A stretch of 64,000 nt of DNA, from assembly GCF_026967475.1 (NCBI RefSeq), contig NZ_CP114058.1:4402001-4466000 (forward strand), read 5' to 3'. Positions 32,872-42,458 of this stretch are shown piece after piece. Under the pieces are notes generated by a model. That model was not told the DNA's origin. It was given only the letters and a program-made list of their open reading frames with translations, and searched no databases. Each line of letters begins with the position of its first letter. Within the stretch, counting starts at the first letter, position 1. The translations under genes and the position numbers were made by a program. The DNA comes from Rouxiella chamberiensis (GTDB taxonomy: Bacteria > Pseudomonadota > Gammaproteobacteria > Enterobacterales > Enterobacteriaceae).

Positions 32872-34143
32872 ATGAATTATATAAAAAATACTAATTTCTG
32901 GACGTTTGGACTGTTCTTCTTTTTCTACTTTTTCATCATGGGTGCCTATTTTCCGTTCTTTCCTATCTGGTTGCACGACATCAACCACATCAGTCAGAGC
33001 GACACCGGCATTATCTTTGCCTGTATCTCTTTCTTCTCGCTGGTGTTTCAACCGATATTCGGCCTGCTTTCCGACAAGCTGGGACTCAAGAAACATCTGC
33101 TGTGGATAATCACGGGCATGCTGGTGCTGTTCGCGCCGTTCTTTATCTACGTTTTTGGACCGCTGCTGCAAACCAACATTCTGCTGGGCTCCATCGTTGG
33201 CGGTATCTATCTCGGTTTTATCTACAACGGCGGTGCGCCGTCGATTGAAGCCTATATCGAGAAAGTCAGCCGCCGCAGCGATTTCGAATTTGGCCGTGCG
33301 CGTATGTTCGGCTGCGTGGGCTGGGCGATTTGCGCCTCCGTTGTCGGGATCATGTTTACCATCAACAATCAGTTTGTCTTCTGGCTGGGATCGGGCTGCG
33401 CGGTGATTCTGGCGATTCTGCTGCTTATCGCCAAACCGGCGGTCGGTTCGAGTGCACGGGTGGCCAATGAACTGGGCGCCAACAGCAAACCGTTCAACCT
33501 GCGTCTGGCGGCAGAACTGCTCAAGGATAAAAAGCTGTGGTTCCTCGGGCTTTACGTGGTCGGCGTGTCCTGCACCTATGAGGTGTTCGATCAGCAATTT
33601 GCCAACTTCTTTACCTCGTTCTTCAGCAGCCCCAGCGAAGGGACGCGCGTCTTCGGCTACATCACGACACTCGGCGAACTGCTCAACGCGCTTATCATGT
33701 TCTTTGCGCCCGCCATCGTTAACCGCATCGGCGGCAAGAATGCGCTGCTGCTGGCCGGTGCCATTATGTCCATCCGTATTATCGGCTCCTCCTTTGCCAG
33801 CACGCCGGTGGAAGTGGTGTTGCTGAAAACGCTGCATATGTTCGAGATCCCGTTCCTGATTGTCGGCTGTTTCAAATACATCACCTCGGTATTTGAAGTG
33901 CGCTTTTCGGCCACCATCTATCTGGTCTGTTTCTGCTTCTTCAAGCAGATTGCGATGATGTTCATGTCGGTCTTTGCCGGCGACATGTACGGCAAAATCG
34001 GTTTCCACGGCACCTATCTGATTCTGGGGCTTATCACGCTTGCGTTCACGTTGCTGTCGATTTTCACCCTGACCGGACGCGGTCCGCTGCAAGCTTTCAA
34101 GCCTGCGACAAGAATTGCCGATAAGCCTCTCAACAATGCCTAA
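32872..34143 (+). CDS. lacY: Lactose permease LacY
   Basis: Lactose:proton symporter with twelve membrane helices. The 423-residue protein keeps the residues known from E. coli LacY: the Glu and Arg of the sugar site ([19 protein letters not shown] and RMFGCVGWA), the Glu of [14 protein letters not shown], and the His-Glu proton relay in [14 protein letters not shown] 32872 begins [13 protein letters not shown] behind GAGGGA; a 12-codon upstream extension is not conserved. No lacA follows; the next gene is mscS after 131 bases. Confidence 0.96.
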   Translation: MNYIKNTNFWTFGLFFFFYFFIMGAYFPFFPIWLHDINHISQSDTGIIFACISFFSLVFQPIFGLLSDKLGLKKHLLWIITGMLVLFAPFFIYVFGPLLQTNILLGSIVGGIYLGFIYNGGAPSIEAYIEKVSRRSDFEFGRARMFGCVGWAICASVVGIMFTINNQFVFWLGSGCAVILAILLLIAKPAVGSSARVANELGANSKPFNLRLAAELLKDKKLWFLGLYVVGVSCTYEVFDQQFANFFTSFFSSPSEGTRVFGYITTLGELLNALIMFFAPAIVNRIGGKNALLLAGAIMSIRIIGSSFASTPVEVVLLKTLHMFEIPFLIVGCFKYITSVFEVRFSATIYLVCFCFFKQIAMMFMSVFAGDMYGKIGFHGTYLILGLITLAFTLLSIFTLTGRGPLQAFKPATRIADKPLNNA

Positions 34144-34274
34144 AAAGCAGGCAAAGCGGCCACGCGGGTTGGCAGTTAGGGGAAATGTTGGTTACCCTTA
34201 AGGGCTTAGTCATCATTCGTCGTGCGTGTCAGCGCGAATGTCTGGTTTCATTATTGCTTGCTAGGGTGTGTTAA

Positions 34275-35213
34275 ATGGAAGATTTGAACGTAGTGGATGG
34301 CATTCAGAATGCCGGAACGTGGTTAGCCAGAAATCAGGCTTTACTGATTCATTATGCGGTCAATATCGTGGCCGCTGTGGTTATCCTGATTATCGGCTTG
34401 CTGGTTGCGAAAGCGGTTTCCAGAGGCGTGAGTCGCGTGATGCATCTGCGTGGCATCGATCTGACCGTTTCCGACTTTCTGTCGGCGCTGGTACGTTATG
34501 CAATTATCGCCTTTACGCTGATTGCCGTGCTGGGCCGAATCGGCGTGCAGACCACCTCTGTAATCGCCGTAATCGGTGCTGCCGGTTTGGCCGTGGGTCT
34601 GGCTTTGCAGGGCTCGCTTTCCAACTTTGCTGCAGGCGTATTGCTGGTTATCTTCCGTCCGTTCCGCGCGGGTGAATATGTTGATCTGGGCGGCGTGGCC
34701 GGTACGGTAACGCACGTGCAGATCTTCTCCACCACGCTGCTGACGCCAGACAACAAAGTGATTGTCGTGCCGAACGGTAAAATCATTGCCGGTAACATTA
34801 CCAACAACTCACGCGAACCGACCAGCCGTACCGACATTATCGTCAGCGTGTCCTATGATGCCGAAATCGCCAAGGTGAAACAGGTGCTGGGCGACATCGC
34901 CAACGCCGATGAACGTATCATCAAAGATAAAGGCATCGTAATCCGCATGAACGAAATGGGCGCTTCGACGCTGGATTTCGTCGTGCGTTACTGGACCACC
35001 AACGGCGACTCGCAAAACGTGAAATGGGATCTGCTGGAGCAGTTTAAAGAAGCGCTGGATGCCAACAGCATCGGCATTCCTTATCCGCAGATGGACGTTC
35101 ACCTGTTCCGTAGCGCTGAAGCCAAAGAGGCAGAAGCCAAAGAGGCAGAAGCCAAAGAAGCCGAAGCCAAAGCCGTAGAAAGCAAAGGCGCGCCGCAGGT
35201 CGGCATCGAGTAA
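34275..35213 (+). CDS. mscS: Small-conductance mechanosensitive channel MscS with repetitive C-terminal tail
   Basis: Heptameric inner-membrane channel that opens at high membrane tension after osmotic downshock. The N-terminal helices TM1-TM3 are present; TM3 carries the pore-lining glycine/alanine pattern [24 protein letters not shown]. The beta domain ([33 protein letters not shown]) and the C-terminal alpha/beta domain follow, to [11 protein letters not shown]. coli MscS ends about ten residues later (286 total); here a 34-residue charged tail of AEAKE repeats brings it to 312 residues. The repeats are described separately. Confidence 0.95.
   Translation: MEDLNVVDGIQNAGTWLARNQALLIHYAVNIVAAVVILIIGLLVAKAVSRGVSRVMHLRGIDLTVSDFLSALVRYAIIAFTLIAVLGRIGVQTTSVIAVIGAAGLAVGLALQGSLSNFAAGVLLVIFRPFRAGEYVDLGGVAGTVTHVQIFSTTLLTPDNKVIVVPNGKIIAGNITNNSREPTSRTDIIVSVSYDAEIAKVKQVLGDIANADERIIKDKGIVIRMNEMGASTLDFVVRYWTTNGDSQNVKWDLLEQFKEALDANSIGIPYPQMDVHLFRSAEAKEAEAKEAEAKEAEAKAVESKGAPQVGIE
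35115..35174 (+). repeat. Four 15-bp tandem repeats in the mscS 3' end
   Basis: Four near-identical 15-base units, each reading GCNGAAGCCAAAGAG or a one- to two-base variant, encode [20 protein letters not shown]. Unit length is a multiple of three, so copy number could change without a frameshift. Confidence 0.92.
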
Positions 35214-35234
35214 TTTCGCTTTCATGCTTTAACG

Positions 35235-35260
35235 AAAACGCCCTGTTTACAGGGCGTTTT
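35235..35260 (+). terminator. Rho-independent terminator after mscS
   Basis: AAAACGCCCTGT (35235-35246) pairs with ACAGGGCGTTTT (35249-35260), a 12-base-pair stem that ends in four T. Confidence 0.9.
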
Positions 35261-35388
35261 GCTATCAATACCTGCCTCATAAGCTGTCCTAATACTCAAT
35301 AAGAAACTTCAATTTCCTCTAATAGTCCTGTTCCCTTACACTTCGCGTCATCTCCTTTCAAAAGCGCGTTTTAAGGAAAATTTCGACT

Positions 35389-36006
35389 ATGTTCACGACC
35401 TTCCTGCAGGGCATGATGCTCAGTGCGGCGATGATTTTGCCTATCGGCCCACAGAACGCCTTTGTGATGAATCAGGGCATTCGCCGTCAGTATCACCTGA
35501 TGATTGCCGCACTTTGTGCATTCAGCGACATTGCGCTGATTTGCGCCGGTATCTTTGGCGGTAGCGCGCTGCTCGACAGCTACCCAACTCTGCTGTTTAT
35601 CGTCAGCTGGGGCGGCGTCGCCTTCTTGCTGTGGTTTGGCTGGGGCGCATTTCGCACGGCGCTGGCCGCACAACCGCAGCAGGTGGAAGCGAAAGTCATG
35701 GCGCAAAGCCGCTGGCGTATTGTCGGCAGCATGATGGCGGTAACCTGGCTGAATCCGCACGTCTATCTCGATACCTTTGTCGTGCTCGGCAGTCTGGGCG
35801 GACGCCTTGCCAGCGACGAACGCGCCTGGTTCGCCCTCGGCGCGGTGCTCTCTTCGACGCTGTGGTTTTTTGGTCTGGCAATCCTTGCCGCGCTGCTGTC
35901 GCCCTGGTTAAACAAAGGTAAAACGCAGCGGGCGATCAATCTTGTCGTGGGCATCGTGATGTGGGGTATCGCGCTACAACTGGCATTGCAAAACCTGCAT
36001 TTGTGA
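35389..36006 (+). CDS. argO: Arginine exporter ArgO (LysE family)
   Basis: A 205-residue inner-membrane exporter of arginine with six predicted helices. It starts [29 protein letters not shown] (the first 29 residues holding the LysE signature [12 protein letters not shown]) and keeps [15 protein letters not shown] and [19 protein letters not shown]. In E. coli argO is activated by ArgP, whose gene lies 0.9 kb downstream here. ATG 35389 follows AAGGAAAATTTCG. Confidence 0.94.
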   Translation: MFTTFLQGMMLSAAMILPIGPQNAFVMNQGIRRQYHLMIAALCAFSDIALICAGIFGGSALLDSYPTLLFIVSWGGVAFLLWFGWGAFRTALAAQPQQVEAKVMAQSRWRIVGSMMAVTWLNPHVYLDTFVVLGSLGGRLASDERAWFALGAVLSSTLWFFGLAILAALLSPWLNKGKTQRAINLVVGIVMWGIALQLALQNLHL

Positions 36007-36086
36007 ACTAATTATCACTAATCTTAATTTCGTTGCCAAACGACTATGGTAGGGTTGTAGCTCACCAGATGACTGAGGGAAACACT

Positions 36087-36821
36087 GTGAAATTGAAAGC
36101 ATTGGCTATGGCCGCCATGTTGGGATTAGGGACATTACCCGCTGCACTTCAGGCTGCTGAAGTACCAGAGGGACCGCATGTGGTAACTTCAGGTACAGCC
36201 AGCGTCGATGCCGTACCCGACATCGCTACGCTGGCTATTGAAGTCAATGTTTCTGCAAAAGATGCCGCTTCTGCCAAAAAACAGGCAGACGAGCGCGTCG
36301 CGCAGTATTTTGCGTTTCTGCAAAAAAACAATATCGACAAGAAAGACATCAATGCCGCCAATCTGCGCACCCAGCCGGAATATGACTATCTGAAAGATGG
36401 CAGCAGCGTGCTGAAAGGCTATCGCGCAGTGCGTCAGGTGCAGGTTACGCTGCGTCAGCTGGACAAACTCAACGAGCTGCTGGACGGCGCGCTGAAGTCA
36501 GGGCTGAATGAAATCCGTGCGGTTGAGCTGGGCGTGGCGAATCCTGATACCTATCGCAATCAGGCGCGTCAGAAAGCGATTGATAACGCCACCCAGCAGG
36601 CCAAGGCGCTGGCGGAAGGCTTCCACAGCCAGCTCGGTCAGGTTTACAGCATTCGTTACCACGTCGCGAACTATCAGCCGATGCCGGTAGCCAGAATGTA
36701 TAAAACCGCCGATGCCGCGGGCCAGAGTGACGCCGCGCAAACCTACGAGCAGCAGAGCATTCACTTTGACGATCAGGTTGATGTGGTGTTCGAGCTGAAG
36801 AACGGCGAAGTGGCGAAGTAA
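36087..36821 (+). CDS. yggE: SIMPL-domain periplasmic protein YggE (oxidative stress defence)
   Basis: YggE belongs to the SIMPL/DUF541 family and lowers reactive oxygen levels in E. coli by an unknown route. The start is GTG 36087 behind GAGGGA; it opens a signal peptide (KLKALAMAAMLGLGTLPAALQA). The mature protein begins AEVPEGPHVVTSGTASVDAVPDIATL and contains ANLRTQPEYDYL, KGYRAVRQVQVTLR and IHFDDQVDVVFEL. The length (244 residues) fits E. coli YggE (246). The frame is open upstream to 36033 without family similarity. Convergent with argP. Confidence 0.93.
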   Translation: MKLKALAMAAMLGLGTLPAALQAAEVPEGPHVVTSGTASVDAVPDIATLAIEVNVSAKDAASAKKQADERVAQYFAFLQKNNIDKKDINAANLRTQPEYDYLKDGSSVLKGYRAVRQVQVTLRQLDKLNELLDGALKSGLNEIRAVELGVANPDTYRNQARQKAIDNATQQAKALAEGFHSQLGQVYSIRYHVANYQPMPVARMYKTADAAGQSDAAQTYEQQSIHFDDQVDVVFELKNGEVAK

Positions 36822-36946
36822 AACCCTTTGATTTGCAACACTTTCGGCTGACTGAAAGAGGGTATGTGGATCCCCGCAACGTGTTAAACGACGTTTTGGG
36901 GGTCCATACAAGCCGCCAATATTCTGCGACGCGAAAGATAACGCGC

Positions 36947-37849
36947 CTAGTCCTGGCGCAGCACCTGACGACCATGTGCCAGCAGGGCATCGGTCACTTT
37001 GCGCATCATGCGGCTCTCCGGCGCAAAGCGGTGCCAGTACAGCATCCGGCGCTGTAACAGACCCGGCGTCAGGTCAATCAACTCTCCGCTTTCCAACTCT
37101 TTTTCAATCTGCAAGTGCGGGATCATACAGCAGGTGGTGCCTTGACGCGCCAACTGCACAAAGGCTTCGGACGAGTTGACGATGTGGCACGGCACGCTGC
37201 CCGGCGACAGGTCGAAATACTGCTGCAGGAAGGCTTGATGCATGTCGTCGAGATGGTCAAAGGCGACTGCGGGCGCTTTCAGTAACGCAGAGCGGGTCAC
37301 GCCGTTCGGGAAATAGCGTTCGGCAAAACCTTTCGAGGCCACGAAGAGATAGTCCAGCGCGCCCAGTTGGTCGACCAGACAGCTCGGCAGCGGCTGCGGC
37401 TGAATACTGACCGCGCCCACCACTTCACCGCGACGCAGACGTTCCTGGGTTCGGGTTTCATCTTCAACCTGCAGGTTCAGGCGAATAGGGGAGTCGACCA
37501 GCACCGATTTCAGCGCCGGCAACAGCCAGGTCGCCAGACTGTCGGCGTTGACCGCAAGCGACAGCAGCAGTGGCGTATCATTACTGTCGTTGATGTTGTC
37601 GCTGCCCAGCCACTCTTCTTCGAGCAGTTCGACCTGATGCAATAGCGCCAGCAGTTTCTGGCCCTGTTCGGTTGGCCGTGGCGGAACGGTCCGCACCAGC
37701 AAAGGCTGGCCGAATAAATTTTCCAATTGTTTAATACGTTGAGAAACAGCGGATTGGGTAATGCACAGCTTTTGCGCTGCACGTTCGAAACCGCGTTCAC
37801 GGATCACAGCGTCCAGCGCTTGCAGCGTTCTATAGTCTGGGCGTTTCAT
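36947..37849 (-). CDS. argP: LysR-type regulator ArgP (IciA)
   Basis: ArgP activates argO and lysine-repressed genes in response to arginine and lysine. The 300-residue protein begins [26 protein letters not shown] with helix-turn-helix [21 protein letters not shown] (residues about 28-48), then the effector domain with [24 protein letters not shown] and [13 protein letters not shown]. It is divergent from rpiA, as in E. coli. Confidence 0.94.
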   Translation of the reverse strand: MKRPDYRTLQALDAVIRERGFERAAQKLCITQSAVSQRIKQLENLFGQPLLVRTVPPRPTEQGQKLLALLHQVELLEEEWLGSDNINDSNDTPLLLSLAVNADSLATWLLPALKSVLVDSPIRLNLQVEDETRTQERLRRGEVVGAVSIQPQPLPSCLVDQLGALDYLFVASKGFAERYFPNGVTRSALLKAPAVAFDHLDDMHQAFLQQYFDLSPGSVPCHIVNSSEAFVQLARQGTTCCMIPHLQIEKELESGELIDLTPGLLQRRMLYWHRFAPESRMMRKVTDALLAHGRQVLRQD

Positions 37850-38038
37850 CGAAAATCTATTCCTTGGCTCGTTCGGGATTCACACATATTCCGACACTAT
37901 GCCACAGTTCATCAAAATTTGCGGCGCACAAAATCTTCTCCTTATCGGCTACGAGTCCGCCCGCGTCTTGCTTTATACTAATGACAACTTAGCGATTCCT
38001 TTCTATATCCACAGAGCTATATCCAAAGAGAAACCATC

Positions 38039-38704
38039 ATGACTCAGGATGAATTAAAAAAAGCGGTAGGCTGGGCGGCGCTGGATTACGTGACGCCAGG
38101 CACGATTGTCGGCGTTGGTACCGGCAGCACGGCGGCGCATTTCATCGATGCATTGGCGTCAATCAAGCACCAGATCGAAGGCGCAGTATCAAGCTCCGAT
38201 GCGTCCACCGCCAAACTGAAAAGCTACGGTATCCACGTGTTTGACAGCAATGAAGTCGATGAACTCGATATTTATGTCGACGGCGCGGACGAAATCAACG
38301 GCCACATGCAGATGATCAAGGGCGGCGGCGCGGCATTGACCCGCGAGAAGATAATCGCCGCCATTTCGCGCAAGTTCATCTGTATCGTCGATGCGACCAA
38401 ACAGGTCGACGTGCTGGGCAAATTCCCGCTGCCGGTCGAAGTGATTCCGATGGCGCGTTCCTACGTCGCCCGCGAACTGGTGAAGCTTGGGGGATTACCG
38501 GAATACCGTCAGAATGTCGTCACCGATAACGGCAATGTCATTCTCGACGTGCATAATCTCAGCATCCTTGATGCCATCGCGCTCGAAAACAGGATTAACG
38601 GCATTGCCGGTGTCGTGACCGTCGGGTTATTTGCCAATCGCGGGGCAGATATTGCGCTGGTCGGCACTGCAGACGGTGTAAAAGTCGTCAAAAATTCGCG
38701 CTGA
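38039..38704 (+). CDS. rpiA: Ribose-5-phosphate isomerase A
   Basis: RpiA interconverts ribose 5-phosphate and ribulose 5-phosphate. The 221-residue product (E. coli 219) has the sugar-phosphate binding [34 protein letters not shown] with the catalytic Asp, and [12 protein letters not shown] with the catalytic Glu. ATG 38039 lies behind AAAGAGAAACC. It is divergent from argP, and a weak hairpin (38754-38785) follows. Confidence 0.96.
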   Translation: MTQDELKKAVGWAALDYVTPGTIVGVGTGSTAAHFIDALASIKHQIEGAVSSSDASTAKLKSYGIHVFDSNEVDELDIYVDGADEINGHMQMIKGGGAALTREKIIAAISRKFICIVDATKQVDVLGKFPLPVEVIPMARSYVARELVKLGGLPEYRQNVVTDNGNVILDVHNLSILDAIALENRINGIAGVVTVGLFANRGADIALVGTADGVKVVKNSR

Positions 38705-38753
38705 GGATAAGCTCACGATCTACTTTGTGCCAGCGTCATAATGCAATGTTATG

Positions 38754-38785
38754 AAGATGATAATTTTTAGCCTGAATCATCTTTT
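38754..38785 (+). terminator. Weak hairpin after rpiA
   Basis: AAGATGAT (38754-38761) and ATCATCTT (38776-38783) form an AT-rich stem followed by TTC. It is a possible rpiA terminator. Confidence 0.4.
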
Positions 38786-38803
38786 CTGCAAAGCGGCGAA
38801 TTT

Positions 38804-38819
38804 GGTGAGTTATGTCACA
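38804..38819 (-). promoter_or_regulatory. CRP-like site upstream of serA
   Basis: Read on the minus strand, TGTGACATAACTCACC has both CRP half-sites (TGTGA-N6-TCACA with one mismatch). It lies 244 bases before serA; serA is reported to respond to CRP and Lrp in E. coli. The rest of the 38705-39062 spacer shows no gene. Confidence 0.55.
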
Positions 38820-39062
38820 CAATGACGCCGTTTTAACGTTTACCTCCATGATGTTGTGCATTGAAAGTGTTACATGCTAAAAATGAAGGGCGGGATCAGG
38901 GCTTGTGCTAGGAGTCAGGCAATCGTTTGTATTGCCCGACGCAAAAATTTTGTTATGTTGACTGTGAACTGCATCAAGCAGTGACTTCTGAAGTCTGCAT
39001 TCAGCATGAATAACTTTCGGTATGCGTTACTGCCGGTATGAATAAAATAGTAGGGTCGGGAA

Positions 39063-40301
39063 ATGGCAAAAGTATCACTCGGAAAAGACAAAATTAAGTT
39101 TCTGCTGGTGGAAGGCGTCCATCAAAGCGCGATCGACACGCTTCACGCGGCGGGTTATACCAATATCGAGTTTCATAAAGGCGCGCTCGACAGCGAAGCG
39201 CTGAAAGAATCCATCCGTGATGCCCATTTCGTCGGAATCCGATCCCGTACCCAACTGACCGAAGAGATCTTCGCTGCGGCGGAAAAACTCGTTGCCGTGG
39301 GTTGTTTCTGTATCGGTACCAACCAGGTTAACCTGAATTCCGCGACCAAACGCGGTATTCCTGTCTTCAACGCGCCGTTCTCCAACACCCGTTCGGTTGC
39401 CGAAATGGTGCTGGGCGAGATGCTGCTGATGATGCGCGGCATTCCTGCGGCCAACGCCAAGGCGCACCGCGGTATCTGGAACAAGCTGGCCGTCGGCTCC
39501 TATGAAGCGCGCGGCAAACGTCTCGGCATCGTCGGCTACGGCCATATCGGCACCCAGCTCGGGATCCTGGCCGAAGGTCTGGGCATGAAGGTTTATTTCT
39601 ACGACATCGAAAGCAAGCTGCCTCTCGGCAACGCGCAGCAGATTTCCAGCCTGAACGAACTGCTGAACACCAGCGACGTGATTACCATGCACGTTCCGGA
39701 AACGGCGAATACCAAAGACATGATTGGTGTTGAACAACTGGCACAGATGAAGCCGGGCTCATTGCTTATCAACGCCTCGCGCGGAACGGTTATCGATATT
39801 CCGGCGCTGTGCGACGCGCTGCGCAGCAAACACCTTTCAGGGGCTGCCATCGACGTCTTCCCGGAAGAGCCTGCAACCAACAGCGATCCGTTTACTTCGC
39901 CGCTGTGCGAGTTCGACAACGTGATCCTGACGCCGCACATTGGCGGTTCGACAATGGAAGCTCAGGAAGGCATCGGTTTTGAAGTGGCCGGTAAACTGGC
40001 GAAGTATTCCGACAACGGTTCTACGCTGTCTGCGGTTAACTTCCCCGAGGCTTCGCTGCCAACGCACAGCGACAAGGCCAGCCGTCTGCTGCATATTCAC
40101 GAAAACCGTCCGGGCGTGCTGACCAGCATCAACCAGATTTTCGCGGAGCAGGGCATCAACATCGCTGCGCAGTATCTGCAAACCAGCCCGGAAGTAGGTT
40201 ATGTGGTCATCGACGTGGAAGCGGATATCGAAACCGTCGATACCGCGCTGCAACTGATGAAAGCGATTCCGGGCACCATTCGTGCGCGTCTGCTCTACTA
40301 A
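39063..40301 (+). CDS. serA: D-3-phosphoglycerate dehydrogenase SerA
   Basis: First enzyme of serine biosynthesis, oxidising 3-phosphoglycerate with NAD and inhibited by serine. The 412 residues show the NAD-binding LGIVGYGHIGTQLGILAEGLGM, NASRGTVIDIPAL, catalytic His in LTPHIGGSTMEAQ, and a C-terminal ACT domain (ENRPGVLTSINQIFAEQGINIAAQ, in residues about 345-370) that binds serine. It is a single-gene unit closed by a strong terminator. Confidence 0.97.
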   Translation: MAKVSLGKDKIKFLLVEGVHQSAIDTLHAAGYTNIEFHKGALDSEALKESIRDAHFVGIRSRTQLTEEIFAAAEKLVAVGCFCIGTNQVNLNSATKRGIPVFNAPFSNTRSVAEMVLGEMLLMMRGIPAANAKAHRGIWNKLAVGSYEARGKRLGIVGYGHIGTQLGILAEGLGMKVYFYDIESKLPLGNAQQISSLNELLNTSDVITMHVPETANTKDMIGVEQLAQMKPGSLLINASRGTVIDIPALCDALRSKHLSGAAIDVFPEEPATNSDPFTSPLCEFDNVILTPHIGGSTMEAQEGIGFEVAGKLAKYSDNGSTLSAVNFPEASLPTHSDKASRLLHIHENRPGVLTSINQIFAEQGINIAAQYLQTSPEVGYVVIDVEADIETVDTALQLMKAIPGTIRARLLY

Positions 40302-40324
40302 TCTGCAATCCTCCTGTCTGGCAT

Positions 40325-40353
40325 AAAAAAGGGCATCGAAAGATGCCCTTTTT
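40325..40353. terminator. Bidirectional terminator between serA and fau
   Basis: GGGCATC (40331-40337) / GATGCCC (40342-40348) with loop GAAA, flanked by six A and five T, so it can act on both converging transcripts. Confidence 0.92.
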
Positions 40354-40358
40354 ACGTT

Positions 40359-40991
40359 TCACGATGCGGGAGATTCGTGTTCCCAACGCCAGCTCTTGCC
40401 CGGCGTTAAAATCTCGGGCAGGGGAACGTCCCACTCTTCTATCGGCAGGGCTTCTACCCATTGGCAGTCGTGCGCTATGCCGATTGGGTAGGGGCCACGT
40501 TCGCGCCAGTTCGCCAGCGTGCGGTCGTAAAATCCACCGCCCATGCCGAGGCGTTGCCCCTGCGAGTCGAAAGCGACCAGCGGCGTAAGAATGATATCCA
40601 GCTGTTCAAGCGGCAGAATCTCGCTCTCTTCCAGAACCGGCTCGAGAATATTCAGACGATTCCGTACCAAAGGGGTCTCGGCGGTATAGCGCAGGAATAG
40701 CAAATGGCCCGGTTCGGACGGATGCAATACGGGAAGATAGAGTTTTTTGCCGTCCTGCCACAGTCTGTCGATGAGCGGCGCGGTGTCGAGTTCACCGTCG
40801 AAAGACAGAAAAACCGACAGCGTTTCAGCCTGCACAATACGCGGATGCGTGGCTATACGCTGCGTTGCCTCAAGGGCAAAAACCTGTTGCTGCTGCTGGG
40901 TGAGCTGTTTTCTGCGCTGACGAACTTCGGTACGAATAGCTTGCCTGAGCAGCGCATGTTGACCCGTAAAGGACTGAGCTGTAAAGGACAT
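40359..40991 (-). CDS. fau: 5-formyltetrahydrofolate cyclo-ligase
   Basis: Converts 5-formyltetrahydrofolate to 5,10-methenyltetrahydrofolate with ATP. FLSFDGELDTAPLI, LYLPVLHP, LDIILTPLVAFDSQGQRLGMGGGFYDR and GIAHDCQWVEALPIEEWDVPL are family motifs; GMGGGFYDR carries the nucleotide loop. ATG 40991 gives 210 residues, longer than the 182 annotated in E. coli but including the conserved LLRQAIRTEVRQRRKQL region; the frame stays open to 41072 inside the 6S RNA gene, which is unlikely to be coding. It is immediately downstream of ssrS, with which it is co-transcribed in E. coli. Confidence 0.92.
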   Translation of the reverse strand: MSFTAQSFTGQHALLRQAIRTEVRQRRKQLTQQQQQVFALEATQRIATHPRIVQAETLSVFLSFDGELDTAPLIDRLWQDGKKLYLPVLHPSEPGHLLFLRYTAETPLVRNRLNILEPVLEESEILPLEQLDIILTPLVAFDSQGQRLGMGGGFYDRTLANWRERGPYPIGIAHDCQWVEALPIEEWDVPLPEILTPGKSWRWEHESPAS

Positions 40992-41027
40992 AGAGAAAAC
41001 CAGAGAAGAGAGAGCGGGAGATAAAAG

Positions 41028-41211
41028 GGGAATCTCCGAGATGCCGCCGCAGGCTGTAACCCTTGAACCCATGGTTCAAGGTGAACGTTCAGTCACAATC
41101 TTTAGGCTTCTCGGCGGACCGAGCATGCGCACCGATTGCGGATCATCACATTCTGTTGGTACTAATTATCGGCTCAGGGGACGGGCCCGCTGGCAAACAT
41201 CTCAGAGAAAT
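41028..41211 (-). ncRNA. ssrS: 6S RNA (ssrS)
   Basis: On the minus strand the sequence starts ATTTCTCTGAGATGTT and ends CATCTCGGAGATTCCC; the two ends pair into the closing stem. In between, GCGGGCCCGTCCCCTGAGCC, GCATGCTCGGTCCG and CCTTGAACC...GGTTCAAGGGTTACAGCC match E. coli 6S RNA segment by segment. 6S RNA binds sigma-70 RNA polymerase by imitating an open promoter in stationary phase. It lies between zapA and fau, the conserved position; length is 184 bases. Confidence 0.96.
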
Positions 41212-41271
41212 TTTGTGTTCGTACTGTGAATCTACTATCTCATATAAAGAGATAGAAATCAACAGCTTGAC

Positions 41272-41601
41272 TTATTCGAAAGGCGCCCCTTCACGTTCAG
41301 TGATGCGTCCTTGTTCGAGCAAAGCCTGCTCGATGGTTTGTTGCAACATCCGAATACGCTGTTCCATATTGGAGGCATAATCGCGAGTTTTCAAGCGTTC
41401 TTGAGCAAGTTCGTGACAGACGTTCAATGCCGCGATAAATACCAGTTGCTCTGTATTTGTGACTCTAGTGCGAACTTTAAGATCTTGCAACCGCTGATTA
41501 AGATCCTCGGCAGCCATGTTCAACGCTTCTTGTTGTTCTGGCGGACAATTTACTCTTAATGAGCGACCAAAAATTTGTATATCTACCGGTTGTGCAGACA
41601 T
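41272..41601 (-). CDS. zapA: Cell division protein ZapA
   Basis: ZapA crosslinks FtsZ filaments at the Z-ring. The 109-residue protein starts [20 protein letters not shown], has an N-terminal alpha/beta part and a long C-terminal coiled coil (residues about 65-100, [22 protein letters not shown] in short heptads), as in E. coli (109 residues). It is divergent from ygfB and upstream of ssrS. Confidence 0.95.
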   Translation of the reverse strand: MSAQPVDIQIFGRSLRVNCPPEQQEALNMAAEDLNQRLQDLKVRTRVTNTEQLVFIAALNVCHELAQERLKTRDYASNMEQRIRMLQQTIEQALLEQGRITEREGAPFE

Positions 41602-41807
41602 GCCACCTTCCTGCCATATTATTCGCCGACCTCCGATTGCAACACTGCGACGAGACGCAGGACATCGAAAGCGGGCGCAACTATATATACCTCACTCCAG
41701 ATTTGCAACGTCGTTAAGTACGGCTGCGTAGCTAGCGAATCTGGTACTGAGACTTGCCTTGGTGGTAGCATAACACGAACTTAACCAGCCAACGATGGCG
41801 AATGCGC

Positions 41808-42380
41808 ATGTCTATTGAGAATACCTATCCAAACTATGATTCGCTGAATCAAAACCTGAAGCAGCAGTCAGTTGCGTTAACCGCAGCCGAAATGCACGGA
41901 CTTATCAGTGGTTTACTTTGCGGTGGCAACCGCGACGGCAGCTGGATAACCCAGGTGCATGACCTGACCAACGAAGGCATGGCTTTTGGCCACCCACTGG
42001 CCGAGATGCTGCAGCAACTGCGAAAAATCACCGCCGATACGCTCGAAGACGACAGCTTCGAATTTAAAATGCTGATGCCAAGCGACGATGCGAGCGTGTT
42101 CGAACGCGCCGATGCGCTGGCAGGATGGGTCAACCATTTCCTGCTGGGGCTGGGCATGATGCAGCCGAAGCTTGCCAAGGTAAAAGGCGAAGTCGGTGAA
42201 GCCATCGACGATTTGCGCAGCATTGCGCAGCTTGGCTATGAAGAAGACGAAGATCAGGAAGTGCTGGCGCAATCACTGGAAGAAGTGGTCGAGTATGTGC
42301 GCGTGGCGGCTATCCTGTGCTTTGGCGAATTTGGCCACAGCCACCCGACGGCACCCGAAAATCAACGTACTTTGCACTAA
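41808..42380 (+). CDS. ygfB: YgfB family protein (UPF0149)
   Basis: A 190-residue acidic protein with the UPF0149 segments [52 protein letters not shown] and the acidic [11 protein letters not shown]. The Pseudomonas homologue affects antibiotic tolerance genes; the enterobacterial role is unknown. ATG 41808 (MSIENTYP) is chosen over the in-frame ATG 41802 by similarity to relatives. It starts the ygfB-pepP-ubiH-ubiI operon. Confidence 0.93.
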   Translation: MSIENTYPNYDSLNQNLKQQSVALTAAEMHGLISGLLCGGNRDGSWITQVHDLTNEGMAFGHPLAEMLQQLRKITADTLEDDSFEFKMLMPSDDASVFERADALAGWVNHFLLGLGMMQPKLAKVKGEVGEAIDDLRSIAQLGYEEDEDQEVLAQSLEEVVEYVRVAAILCFGEFGHSHPTAPENQRTLH

Positions 42381-42458
42381 GCTTCAAGAAGACAATCCAT
42401 ACAAGAACAACAAAAAAGTCCGGTAAACGTGGATAACATTCAATTTCAGGAGCAGGTG

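Noticed and set aside
32821..34092. 423-codon open frame opposite lacY
   Set aside because: Gln/Asp/His-rich translation typical of the reverse strand of a membrane protein gene.
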